Positions 36,158 to 44,502 are shown, counted from the first letter of the stretch. The stretch: 64,000 nt of DNA from Cytobacillus oceanisediminis 2691 (GCF_007678455.1 NZ_VEEP01000002.1:167535-231534), one strand, 5' to 3'. Numbers and translations are program-made. Notes: generated by a model not told the origin, from the sequence alone.

Positions 36158-36358
36158 TTAGATTTCTCTCTTGATTTCCTTGATGTCATCCACAATGTCG
36201 TCAGTAATATCACTAGTCAGCTCACGCGTCGATTTCTTGAATTCCTTCAGCGTCTGGCCGAACGCCCTGCCGATTTCAGGCAGCTTTTTCGGGCCGAAGA
36301 TGATCAACGCTAAAGTAAGGATCAAAATCAAACCAGGAATACCAATATTGGATAGCAT
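36158..36358 (-). CDS. tatA: Twin-arginine translocase subunit TatA
   Basis: A 66-residue pore-forming Tat component: a short N-terminal membrane helix ([20 protein letters not shown]) with the [14 protein letters not shown] hinge, an amphipathic helix and a charged tail. It is co-transcribed with the reductase genes, 24 bases ahead of subunit B, apparently a dedicated translocase copy for the folded subunit A. It is the first gene after the sigma-54 promoter, giving a leader of about 30 bases. Confidence 0.93.
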   Translation of the reverse strand: MLSNIGIPGLILILTLALIIFGPKKLPEIGRAFGQTLKEFKKSTRELTSDITDDIVDDIKEIKREI

Positions 36359-36396
36359 GTTGCCACTTCCTTTTTTATTTTTTCTTGCCTATTTAT

Positions 36397-36415
36397 ATTG
36401 CAAGCTGCGTGCCAA
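36397..36415 (-). promoter_or_regulatory. Sigma-54 promoter of the tatA-reductase operon
   Basis: On the minus strand TTGGCACGCAGCTTGCAAT matches TGGCAC-N5-TTGCW exactly, with GG and GC ten bases apart. The start site would fall near 36388, about 30 bases before tatA. Confidence 0.92.
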
Positions 36416-36502
36416 CTTTTTTGGCATGGAGTGTTTTCGGATGAATGGGTATTGCGATTCCTTGGGGCAGTAAGGCTCGCGGATTCGTGACACTTCTGTG
36501 AA

Positions 36503-36549
36503 CAAGAAAAAGCATCTGAAACCGATTTTAATCGCCTGTTTCAGACGCT
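36503..36549 (-). terminator. Terminator of the NERD gene
   Basis: AGCATCTGAAAC and GTTTCAGACGCT stem with GCTTTTTC on the minus strand. It insulates the sigma-54 promoter from read-through. Confidence 0.85.
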
Positions 36550-36556
36550 GTTTGTG

Positions 36557-36603
36557 TGCCATTTTGTCATGATGCTGCAATTTTGGCATGTGACATTTTG
36601 GCA
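36557..36603. promoter_or_regulatory. Three upstream activator sites (TGCCA-N3-TGGCA)
   Basis: Plus-strand copies TGCCATTTTGTCA (36557), TGCAATTTTGGCA (36576) and TGACATTTTGGCA (36591) are each one base away from the perfect palindrome TGCCA-N3-TGGCA. They lie about 170-215 bases upstream of the predicted transcription start, as expected for enhancer sites of an NtrC-type activator. A related CATGCCAAAA overlaps the promoter at 36415-36426. Confidence 0.75.
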
Positions 36604-36640
36604 TGGTGTGCAGGAATGACATACGCTTTGGTGAGTTTGA

Positions 36641-37624
36641 TTAATCCCATAAGGGGAAGTTCTTTCCCGGGGTATAGATTCTTCCTTTGGTGGAACCGCT
36701 GCTATCTAGGTCTAACGCCGAAAGCAGCCTTTTTGACTGGTGGATGGATGAGATTTGGAGGAAATCGCTGAATTGTCTGCTCGTAATAGCAGGACCAAAT
36801 ATGATGAAGAAATCTCTAAGTGCTTCTATCTGAGCATCTCTTGATAAATGGCCGCATTTTTCACAAATCCAGTTGCCATAAATTTTTTTCATGCCGATCT
36901 GCTGGCACTCCGGACATTGGACTCCTTTCTTTACTTGATCCATAGGCAAATTCATTGAAGGAATATCAGGAATATATGGTTCATGGCTTTTCAATAGCAG
37001 CTTGGTGATTTTTCTTATTTCCTTTATTGATAAAACCTCATTTTTATATTTGTCATTAAAGGACTGAATCTTATAGGCAACAGCGGGAGTTTTACAAACT
37101 CTTACTCTTACATCATGGTGGTTTCCAGGATTCCTGATAATTGCCTGTGAGTTGCTAATAGAAACAAGGAATTCAATAGGAGGTGGGGAAAAATGATTTT
37201 TAATTAGGAAGGATTTTAATTGCGCAGCTTGGGTTCTTGTTTGCAGTATGGGATCAGGGTAGACCTTTTCAATTCCATTCAAAGTTTGAAGCAAATAGTT
37301 GAATTCCGGATGAAAGTCCAAAGTGCCAGCGAAATTTTTTGAGTCAATGACAAGCATGAAGGTTTCTGATATCAAGAGGGAATCAATCTGGAAGTGGGTA
37401 TTATTATGGGGAATTCTTAAATCGTGTAAAATATAGAATCTTGTGTGGTCAAATTGCGATAAATGATAGTCTAGTTCTTTTTCACCTTTGTAGCCTGCTG
37501 ATTTTCTTGATAATTTGCTCTCAAGATCCGTTTGCAGCTGCGGATTTAAGGTAAATCTCCTTAAAATCGCCTTCAAAACAGTAATTTCTCTTGGAAAATC
37601 CCGTTTTTTTTCAATCAAGCACAT
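36641..37624 (-). CDS. NERD-domain protein with C-terminal zinc ribbon
   Basis: A 327-residue protein. The NERD (nuclease-related) domain spans about 45-165 with KGEKELDYHLSQ, IPHNNTHFQIDSLLIS and the core FMLVIDSKNFAGTL (Asp/Lys of a PD-(D/E)xK-like site). A zinc ribbon follows near 240-265 (CPECQQIG and CEKCGHLS). The function is unknown; a DNA-related role is inferred from the fold. It sits between the two-component regulator and the operon it should control, and has its own terminator. The exact start is uncertain (ATG, or TTG two codons later). Confidence 0.75.
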   Translation of the reverse strand: MCLIEKKRDFPREITVLKAILRRFTLNPQLQTDLESKLSRKSAGYKGEKELDYHLSQFDHTRFYILHDLRIPHNNTHFQIDSLLISETFMLVIDSKNFAGTLDFHPEFNYLLQTLNGIEKVYPDPILQTRTQAAQLKSFLIKNHFSPPPIEFLVSISNSQAIIRNPGNHHDVRVRVCKTPAVAYKIQSFNDKYKNEVLSIKEIRKITKLLLKSHEPYIPDIPSMNLPMDQVKKGVQCPECQQIGMKKIYGNWICEKCGHLSRDAQIEALRDFFIIFGPAITSRQFSDFLQISSIHQSKRLLSALDLDSSGSTKGRIYTPGKNFPLWD

Positions 37625-37700
37625 CACTCCCTCTTATTTTTCTTCTATAATAATTCTCTTTTCACATTTTAAATTCCTTTTCTCTGTTCCATAAAATTTT

Positions 37701-37830
37701 TATAGCGAGTTTTTGGATTATATAGCGAGTTTCTATGTTTTATAGCGAGTTTTCATTTTTTATAGCGACTTTTTCGCTTTTATAGCGAGTTTTCATTTTT
37801 TATAGCGACTTTTTCTTTTATATAGCGAAC
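37701..37830. repeat. Tandem array TATAGCGA, exact 20-bp period, 7 units
   Basis: TATAGCGA starts at 37701, 37721, 37741, 37761, 37781, 37801 and 37821, without a single deviation. The linker is T-rich (for example GTTTTCATTTTT or CTTTTTCTTTTA). The last unit ends GCGAACTGG. The array lies beyond the 3' end of the sigma-54 activator gene and upstream of the NERD gene. Confidence 0.93.
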
Positions 37831-37875
37831 TGGAAATTCCACGCGTTTTTTTCCAGTTCGCCGCCCACATACAAA

Positions 37876-39216
37876 CTACTCTTTCAAATCATATTGGTCA
37901 ATCTTCCGGTAGAGATTCCGCACACTGATGCCGAGCACATCTGCTGCTTTTGTTTTGTTCCAGTTCATCTGCTTCAAGGCGTTATCGATGTGTATTTTTT
38001 CGACTTCTTCAAGTGAGCAGAGTCTTGATTCCCCACCAGCGGGAGCAGCACCAACCGCAGCCTGTTTTGGCAAAAGCAAATCGTCGGTTTTAATCAGGCT
38101 GCCCTTCGACAAGAGCACGCCGCGTTCGATCAGGTGGCTGAGCTCGCGGACATTTCCCGGAAAATCATATTGCTCCATCGCAGCAAATGCTTCTGCCGAC
38201 AACTGCTTCGACGGGTCTTTCGTCCTCACGATAAAATGCTCGATCAGTGCAGGCAAATCGCCTTTCCGTTCGCGCAGCGGCGGGATCGTCAGCTTGACGA
38301 CATTTAACCGGTAATATAGGTCTTCACGGAATCGCCCCTCGGCAACTTCTTTTTCCATGTCCCGGTTGGTGGCGGCGACGACGCGGACGGTCACATGGCG
38401 CTCGCGGACATCGCCGACACGCCGGAATTCACCTGTTTCGAGGAACCGCAGCAATTTTACCTGAAGCGCCAGCGGCATTTCACCCAACTCATCCAAAAAC
38501 AGTGTTCCGCCTTTTGCCGCTTCGACGAGGCCTTTCTTATCCTGGCTCGCTCCGGTAAAAGCGCCACGGGCGTGGCCGAACAATTCACTCTCCAACAAGT
38601 GCTCAGGCAGCGCACCGGAGTTCACGGGCACAAATGGCTCATCAGCGCGGCAGCTCCAGTAATGGAGAGCCTTCGCGAACAGCTCCTTCCCAGTGCCGCT
38701 TTCGCCCTCAATCAGGACAGGCACGTCGCTGTCGGCAATCCGTCTCGTCATCTCGATCACTTCTTTAAAATTGGCACTGTCACCAATTATCCTGAATTCA
38801 TTATGCTGTGCGATGATTTTCTTCATTGAGTCGTTTTTCTCTTTGAGTGCCTTATTTTCAGCAGCCTTCCCTATCGTCAATTCCAACTCTGACAGATTAT
38901 ATGGCTTGGTGATATAATCAAAGGCGCCCATCTTCATCGCTTCAATGGCGGTATCAATCGTCCCGTGCCCGGTCAAGATCAACACTTCGATATCGGGCTG
39001 AATCTTCTTCGTTTCTTTTAACAGCTCGATGCCATCCATGCCTGGAAGTCTGATATCATAAACGCCGATGTCGTATTCATTCTTTTTCACAAGCTCGAGT
39101 GCATCCTCAGCCGTACCCGCGCTGTCCACATCGAACCCCTTACGCCTCAGCCGCCTTACCAATAGCTCCAGCAAATCCTGTTCATCATCAACGACCAATA
39201 ATCTTGTTGCTGACAT
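37876..39216 (-). CDS. Sigma-54-dependent response regulator (NtrC family)
   Basis: A 446-residue regulator: receiver domain 1-120 (VVDDEQDLLELLV, phospho-acceptor Asp in IGVYDIRLPGMDG), AAA+ domain about 140-375 with Walker A GESGTGKELF, the sigma-54-contact loop GAFTGA, and Walker B GGTLFLDELGEM, then a Fis-type helix-turn-helix (NWNKTKAADVLGISVRNLYR). Expected to activate the sigma-54 promoter at 36.4 kb when phosphorylated by the neighbouring kinase. The ATG has GGAGGTG 6 bases ahead and overlaps the kinase gene by 29 bases. Confidence 0.95.
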   Translation of the reverse strand: MSATRLLVVDDEQDLLELLVRRLRRKGFDVDSAGTAEDALELVKKNEYDIGVYDIRLPGMDGIELLKETKKIQPDIEVLILTGHGTIDTAIEAMKMGAFDYITKPYNLSELELTIGKAAENKALKEKNDSMKKIIAQHNEFRIIGDSANFKEVIEMTRRIADSDVPVLIEGESGTGKELFAKALHYWSCRADEPFVPVNSGALPEHLLESELFGHARGAFTGASQDKKGLVEAAKGGTLFLDELGEMPLALQVKLLRFLETGEFRRVGDVRERHVTVRVVAATNRDMEKEVAEGRFREDLYYRLNVVKLTIPPLRERKGDLPALIEHFIVRTKDPSKQLSAEAFAAMEQYDFPGNVRELSHLIERGVLLSKGSLIKTDDLLLPKQAAVGAAPAGGESRLCSLEEVEKIHIDNALKQMNWNKTKAADVLGISVRNLYRKIDQYDLKE

Positions 39217-41392
39217 CGTAGCCCACCTCCATTGTTTCTAGTCCAGAATACAGGTTAGCGTCTATTTGCTGTCTGGAAAAACCTCGTCCGCCTTCCTCTG
39301 ACTGATCTTCGCCTTTTATTCCCGCTCGCAGTTCTGCCGGCAGCTGAATTTCCACCGTTGTTCCTTCCTCTGGTTTGCTGTCAATCGTGATTGTCCCGCC
39401 AAATTGCTGGATGATGCCATAGCAGACGGACAGTCCAAGTCCGGTTCCTTTGCCGATTGGCTTCGTTGTGAAGAATGGATCGAACAATTTATCCATCGCT
39501 TCGGCCGGGATTCCATGGCCGCTGTCGGTCACTTTGATGGAAACCTGCCCCTCATCATCTGCCGAAGCGGAGACGAGCAGTCTTCCTTCGCTCTCCATCG
39601 CATCGACTGCGTTGTTAATCAGGTTGACGATGACTTGCATCAGTTTTAGTCCATCACCGGTAACCATTGGCAGCGAATCAGGGACTCGAAGCTCAAGCTG
39701 AATCCGCTGCTTTTTCAGCTGGTGTTCGACAAGGCTGATGCTGCTTTCAATGATTTCCCTGATGTGGATGTGTTCTTGTGTCCAATCGTTTTTCCTTGAA
39801 AAATTAAGCAGATTCCCGGTGATCTTTTTGCAGCGCTCAGTGTTCTCCTTGATTTTACGAAGATAGTGCTCCATCTCATCCTCATCCAAATCTTCGTCGC
39901 CTGCCTGGATTCGGTCAATCAAGTCCTCCGCATACACATTGATTGTTGCCAGCGGATTGTTAACTTCGTGCGCGAAGCTCGATGCCATGATGCCAAGCGC
40001 GCTCAGTTTATCAGTTTGGATCATCGTTTCTTCCATTTGTTTTTGCTCGGTGATATCCTCGAGCACGACGAGGAATTCGCCTTCTTCCTCAATCGCGTGA
40101 TTCAGCGGGAACACCCTGTGCCTGAATATCCGCTCGCCATTAGGCCCATCCTTGAACTTCATGACTTCATCGGCAATTTTATCAAGGTCTGGACAAGTAA
40201 TCGGACAGTTCAGGCATGGCGTATTCTCCCCGCCAATCAAGGCATAACAAGGGAGCGTAAGCCGGTCTTCTTTTAACCAGCCTTTTAAAATCGGGTTCAT
40301 CCAGGTGATCCGGTACTCTTTCGTCACGAGCGCCAGTCCCGCGCCAATCCCGTTCACCACGACATTGAGCCTTTCCTTCTCCTGCTCAAGCAATCTTGAT
40401 TTTTCGAGCAGCTCCTTGCTCATGTCGTTGAAGGAATCTGCGAGTTTCCCGAGTTCATCGGTGCGCCTCATTTTCACAGGACTGATTTTACGTCCCTGCT
40501 TCAAATTGTTCATTTCCCGGTCAATCGAAACGATCGGCCTTGTAAAATAAAGGCCCGCCCATACACTGATCAGGCTCACCGTCAAGATCAGGAGGGCGAC
40601 AGCACCTATGCCGCTTTGCAATATCCTGTTGATGGGAGCAAACGCAGTCGTTTTCGGCTGCTCCATCACGAGAATCCAGTTCAAGTCTTCAATTTTCGCT
40701 GTCACGCCAATTTCATCATGGCCTCCAGAAGGTTGTTTATGCCAGATTTTGCTGTAATCCTGATGGGCGATGACACGGTCTTCATCATCAACCAGATAGA
40801 TATAGGAAGAATGATCCTGGCGCATTGAAGATATTTTCCCGATGATTTTTTGGAGCTGGACTACTACCCCAATCGCTTTCTTTGTGCCATTTTCATAAAA
40901 TGGGATTGCCAGTTTCATGACCGGCTGGCCATACTGGTTGAAGTCTACCTGGCCATATACCTTATCGCGGGTCTGCAGCTGGAACCACATATCATCCGTG
41001 AACCAGCGCTCCATGCTTCCAGCGATATTGAGATCATATCGGGACACCCGTTGCTCCACAAAACCTTTATCATCCGCGATCACAACCTCCTCGACAGATT
41101 CGCTTTGCTGCAAAAGCTCATATAAAGCACTTTGCTTTTTATCTAATAGATTGAGAGATACAAGGACCTGAATCCGCTGAAATGTCTGGCTGAATTCAAA
41201 TTCAATCTCACGGGACAAATTCTCAAGCACAAGATCCTGTTTTTCCATGATCCGCGTTTCCAAATCCGCTTTTACAAAAGAATAATAAAATAAGCTGATG
41301 AGCAGCAGCGGAATGGTCGACATGGCCACTCCAAACACAAGGACCTTATTCCGGATTGTCTGCGATTGCATAAAATCAGTCATTGCTTTCAT
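39188..41392 (-). CDS. Membrane sensor histidine kinase with extracellular, HAMP and PAS domains
   Basis: A 734-residue kinase. TM1 lies at about 17-37, then an extracytoplasmic Cache-like domain to about 260, TM2 (GAVALLILTVSLISVWAGLYF), HAMP, and a PAS domain (about 345-460). The PAS domain carries a cysteine group with LPCYALIGG and TPCLNCPITCPD. The phospho-acceptor is in FAHEVNNPLATIN, and the ATPase has NLINNAVDAME, DSGHGIPAEAMDKLFDPFF and GTGLGLSVCYGI. The cysteines could bind a metal or sense redox state. It overlaps the upstream binding-protein gene by ATGA, forming a three-gene sensory operon. Confidence 0.93.
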   Translation of the reverse strand: MKAMTDFMQSQTIRNKVLVFGVAMSTIPLLLISLFYYSFVKADLETRIMEKQDLVLENLSREIEFEFSQTFQRIQVLVSLNLLDKKQSALYELLQQSESVEEVVIADDKGFVEQRVSRYDLNIAGSMERWFTDDMWFQLQTRDKVYGQVDFNQYGQPVMKLAIPFYENGTKKAIGVVVQLQKIIGKISSMRQDHSSYIYLVDDEDRVIAHQDYSKIWHKQPSGGHDEIGVTAKIEDLNWILVMEQPKTTAFAPINRILQSGIGAVALLILTVSLISVWAGLYFTRPIVSIDREMNNLKQGRKISPVKMRRTDELGKLADSFNDMSKELLEKSRLLEQEKERLNVVVNGIGAGLALVTKEYRITWMNPILKGWLKEDRLTLPCYALIGGENTPCLNCPITCPDLDKIADEVMKFKDGPNGERIFRHRVFPLNHAIEEEGEFLVVLEDITEQKQMEETMIQTDKLSALGIMASSFAHEVNNPLATINVYAEDLIDRIQAGDEDLDEDEMEHYLRKIKENTERCKKITGNLLNFSRKNDWTQEHIHIREIIESSISLVEHQLKKQRIQLELRVPDSLPMVTGDGLKLMQVIVNLINNAVDAMESEGRLLVSASADDEGQVSIKVTDSGHGIPAEAMDKLFDPFFTTKPIGKGTGLGLSVCYGIIQQFGGTITIDSKPEEGTTVEIQLPAELRAGIKGEDQSEEGGRGFSRQQIDANLYSGLETMEVGYDVSNKIIGR

Positions 41393-42396
41393 TGACTTCG
41401 GCCTCCTTGCACTTCGGGATGGATCAGCTCTGCCAACTTCAGCAAATCGTCATTATATTTGACGCCAAGTGCGTCCTTTGTCTGCTGGTTGATGACAAAA
41501 CGGATGCCATCCGGCAGTTCGACCGGAAGTTCTCCCGGCTTGTTTCCCTGAAGGATCAAGCTGACAAATCTTGCCGCCTGGTAGCCTTGTGAATGAAAGC
41601 TGGATCCGTAGCTTGCCAGGAGCCCCTTTTCCGCTTCAAAATCATATAATCCCATAGCAGGAATTTTTTTCTCTTCGGTCAGCCTGACAATGTCATCTGT
41701 CAGCGACTCGATCCTGAAACTGGGGAGGATCAGGATCGCCTCCTCATCTTTAACCGTTTTCCACAATGTATCCAGGCATTCCTTCGAACTTGCATCACAT
41801 GGGGATATCTCCACACCAAGTGCCTGGGCAGCAATCCTTGTTTCTTTAAGGCTTAAGTTGCTGACGTCAATCTTGCTGTCATATATGACATGCACCCTTT
41901 CAGTTTTCGGAACCAGTGATGTCAGCATTTCAAGTCGTTTTCCAGAAATACTGGCATGATAGTTATTGATTCCGGTAAAAATCCCGCCAGGTGACTTGTA
42001 ATCCTTTATCAAGCACAATTCCTTCGGTGCAGCAATACCTGCAAAAACAACAGGAATTTTGATTTTCTCCTTATCCAACTTTTCCTTTAGACGCAGGGAT
42101 TCGATCCCTCCAAGCGTAACAATTAAATCTGGCTCATTTTTTAGTAGATCATCGATTTGCTTATCAAGCAGCTTTTCATCATCATCTGCATTCTTCACTG
42201 TAAAATGGATCTCCTTGCCGCTGTAACCGAGATCCTTAAGCCCTTTTTCCAGGCCAGTGAACTTTTCATGGCGATTTTCCCCGATCATCAGGACCCCAAT
42301 TTCCTCAGGACCATCGCCCTTGAATCCAAGAAAAGCATATATAATAGCCGAAACGGCAACTGTCGTCAGGAAAAAGAAATACCACTTTGTTTTCAC
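41389..42396 (-). CDS. Membrane-anchored ABC-type substrate-binding protein (sensor accessory)
   Basis: A 335-residue protein of the ABC_sub_bind family (PF04392). An uncleaved N-terminal membrane helix (WYFFFLTTVAVSAIIYAFLG) replaces a lipobox. The two-lobed binding domain shows LIVTLGGIESLRLKEKL, IPVVFAGIAAPKEL and PGGIFTGINNYHAS. No transporter genes adjoin; instead it is coupled to the histidine kinase, so it probably presents the ligand to the sensor, as the PhnD-like domain does in TtrS. The GTG start is chosen because GGAGG lies 8 bases ahead; an in-frame ATG five codons earlier is too close to it. Confidence 0.8.
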   Translation of the reverse strand: MKTKWYFFFLTTVAVSAIIYAFLGFKGDGPEEIGVLMIGENRHEKFTGLEKGLKDLGYSGKEIHFTVKNADDDEKLLDKQIDDLLKNEPDLIVTLGGIESLRLKEKLDKEKIKIPVVFAGIAAPKELCLIKDYKSPGGIFTGINNYHASISGKRLEMLTSLVPKTERVHVIYDSKIDVSNLSLKETRIAAQALGVEISPCDASSKECLDTLWKTVKDEEAILILPSFRIESLTDDIVRLTEEKKIPAMGLYDFEAEKGLLASYGSSFHSQGYQAARFVSLILQGNKPGELPVELPDGIRFVINQQTKDALGVKYNDDLLKLAELIHPEVQGGRSQ

Positions 42397-42485
42397 GTTT
42401 CGCGCCTCCATTTTCCGTATTCACTTTCACTATAACGGAAAAAGCAATGTAGCCATCTTGCAAAATAGGATAATTTTATGAACAA

Positions 42486-42518
42486 CAAAAAAGGTCCCCC
42501 TCTATTAGAGGAGAACCT
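42486..42518 (-). terminator. Terminator of gnd
   Basis: AGGTCCCCCTCT and AGAGGAGAACCT stem, then TTTTTTG on the minus strand. Confidence 0.88.
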
Positions 42519-42530
42519 GATTTCAAGCTT

Positions 42531-43427
42531 TTACTTTTTTTCGACAGCATGTCCGCCGAATTCGTTCCTTAATGCAGCAACAACCTTGCCTGTGAAGGTA
42601 TCATCTTCAAGTGAACGGTAGCGCATCATCAGTGACAGCGCGATGACTGGAGCTGCTGTTTGCAGGTCTAGTGCGGTTTCGACTGTCCATTTTCCTTCGC
42701 CTGATGAATGCATGACGCCTTTTATGCTTTCAAGCTTTGGCTCTTTTGAGAATGCGTTTTCCATCAGTTCCATCAGCCAGCTGCGGATGACAGAGCCGTG
42801 GTTCCAGACGCGTGAAACTTCTTTGTAATCGTAATCGAACTGGCTCTTCTCAAGGATTTCGAAGCCCTCTGCGATTGCCTGCATCATTCCGTATTCGATA
42901 CCATTGTGAACCATCTTCAGGAAGTGGCCGCTTCCAACCTTACCTGTGTAAAGATAACCTTTTTCGATGGAAATGTCCTTGAAGATTGGCTCAACATGGG
43001 CAAAAACCTCTGCGTCGCCTCCAATCATTGTGCAAGCTCCATTGCGTGCGCCTTCCATTCCGCCGCTTGTTCCCACGTCCATAAAGTGGATGCCGGCAGC
43101 AGAAAGCTTTTCTGCACGTCTTAACGTATCTTTATAGTTGGAGTTTCCGCCATCAATCAGGATGTCACCTTCTTCAAGGTATGGTGTGAACTTCTCGATT
43201 ACCTGGTCGATCAAATCACCAGCAGGAATCATCAGCCAGATGACGCGCGGCTTTGGCAGCATATCCGCCATTGCCTGATAGTCTGCTGCGATTTCAGCGC
43301 CTTCTGCTTTGATTTTCTGCATTGCTTCTTCATTTATATCATTCGCCACAACCTCATGGCCGTTTTCCATCAGATTCAATACCAAGTTATAGCCCATTTT
43401 ACCAAGGCCAACCATTCCTAGTTTCAC
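42531..43427 (-). CDS. gnd: 6-phosphogluconate dehydrogenase, short NAD-type (YqeC-like)
   Basis: Oxidative decarboxylation of 6-phosphogluconate to ribulose 5-phosphate. At 298 residues it is the short form, as in B. subtilis YqeC, rather than the 470-residue GntZ/GndA. Rossmann motif GLGKMGYNLVLNLMENG, then the substrate loop DGGNSNYKDT, GTSGGMEGARNG and the catalytic Lys/Asn in GHFLKMVHNGIEYGMMQA. An RpiR regulator follows upstream on the same strand and may control it. Confidence 0.92.
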   Translation of the reverse strand: MKLGMVGLGKMGYNLVLNLMENGHEVVANDINEEAMQKIKAEGAEIAADYQAMADMLPKPRVIWLMIPAGDLIDQVIEKFTPYLEEGDILIDGGNSNYKDTLRRAEKLSAAGIHFMDVGTSGGMEGARNGACTMIGGDAEVFAHVEPIFKDISIEKGYLYTGKVGSGHFLKMVHNGIEYGMMQAIAEGFEILEKSQFDYDYKEVSRVWNHGSVIRSWLMELMENAFSKEPKLESIKGVMHSSGEGKWTVETALDLQTAAPVIALSLMMRYRSLEDDTFTGKVVAALRNEFGGHAVEKK

Positions 43428-43556
43428 TTCGATGCACTCCTTTTTATGTAACTCTTTTCGTGCAGATTCTGCATAAGAAGAGAGCTTGAATATAATATGA
43501 TAGTATCAAATATTTTTTCATATGTATATAAAATAGAAGAAAATAATTTTCACGCG

Positions 43557-44417
43557 TTAATATCTTTTAATGGAAATCGCTTCCCTGATTTTCTGCAGAT
43601 TTCCTAAAGTCTGGTCTTGCCTGCGCACGGATACTGCCACATGGAGCACATCAATCAGGCTCAACTGGACGAGTCTGGATGCCAGTGCTTCAGACCGGAA
43701 AAGCGTCTCGCGGGATGTGGTATAGAGAACATAATCCGCTTCCTTTGACAGTGGGGACTTATAATGTCCGGTGATTGCGATGGTCGCTGCCCCATTAGCT
43801 TTTGCTATTTTTAACGCTTCTATGACATCTTTATTGCTGCCGCTATGCGAAATGCCGATCGCAGCCTGCCCGGGTCCAAGCAGCGCGGCAGAAATGATTT
43901 GCTGGTGTCCATCACTATGGGCATTGCAATGGATGCCTGTCCGCAGGAATTTATGATAGGCATCAAGCGCAATGGCTGATGAACCGCCTGATCCGTAAAA
44001 ATCAATTTTCGAAGCTTGGACAAGAACATCGATAATCTTCTCAAGAACTTTGGCATCCAAAAGGTTTAGCGTTTCCTTCATGGCCTCGATATGCCCGGCG
44101 AACACTTTTTCCGCAAGCGTTACGACCTCATCCTCTTCTTTTATTTCTTCATGGATATTTTTGATCGGTTCCACGAGTTCACTAGCCAGGGCAATCTTGA
44201 AGGCTTGATATCCTCTGAACCCAAGCCGTTTGCAAAAGCGGAAAATGGTTGCTTCGGCAACAGAGGCATACTCCGCAAACTCCGTGATCGAGAGGTGGAT
44301 GATATCCTGGGTGTTCTTCAATATATAATCTGCGACCGCCTTCTCCTTTGATGAAAGCGATGAGTAGATCGCTTTAATTTTAACGATGACATTTTGTCCA
44401 TTCAGTTCACTGGCCAT
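43557..44417 (-). CDS. RpiR/MurR-family sugar-phosphate regulator
   Basis: A 286-residue regulator: N-terminal HTH_6 domain (SSKEKAVADYILKNTQDIIH, EATIFRFCKRLGFRGYQAFK) and a C-terminal SIS sugar-phosphate-binding domain from about 120 (FYGSGGSSAIALDAYHKFL, GISHSGSNKDVIEALKIAK). It lies directly upstream of gnd with 129 bases between, so it probably controls pentose-phosphate or gluconate genes. AAGGGGGC 6 bases ahead fixes the start eight codons into the open frame. Confidence 0.88.
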   Translation of the reverse strand: MASELNGQNVIVKIKAIYSSLSSKEKAVADYILKNTQDIIHLSITEFAEYASVAEATIFRFCKRLGFRGYQAFKIALASELVEPIKNIHEEIKEEDEVVTLAEKVFAGHIEAMKETLNLLDAKVLEKIIDVLVQASKIDFYGSGGSSAIALDAYHKFLRTGIHCNAHSDGHQQIISAALLGPGQAAIGISHSGSNKDVIEALKIAKANGAATIAITGHYKSPLSKEADYVLYTTSRETLFRSEALASRLVQLSLIDVLHVAVSVRRQDQTLGNLQKIREAISIKRY

Positions 44418-44502
44418 TTTTTTGCCCCCTTTTTTAACCACTTTATTTTACCAAAAGATTTTCATCATTATTTAAGCAGGATGAAAATTTTTTTCACACT
44501 TC

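Noticed and set aside
36380-36640. A further tandem array (TTTTGGCATG copies)
   Set aside because: Spacing is irregular (19 and 15), and the copies are better explained as activator sites upstream of the sigma-54 promoter.
37701-37830. Tandem copies of a -10 promoter element (TATA-rich)
   Set aside because: The conserved part is TATAGCGA rather than TATAAT, there are no matching -35 elements, and the arrays sit at gene ends.
42400-42480. A second sigma-54 promoter before the binding-protein gene (TGGCTACATTGCT)
   Set aside because: GG and GC are 7 bases apart instead of 10.
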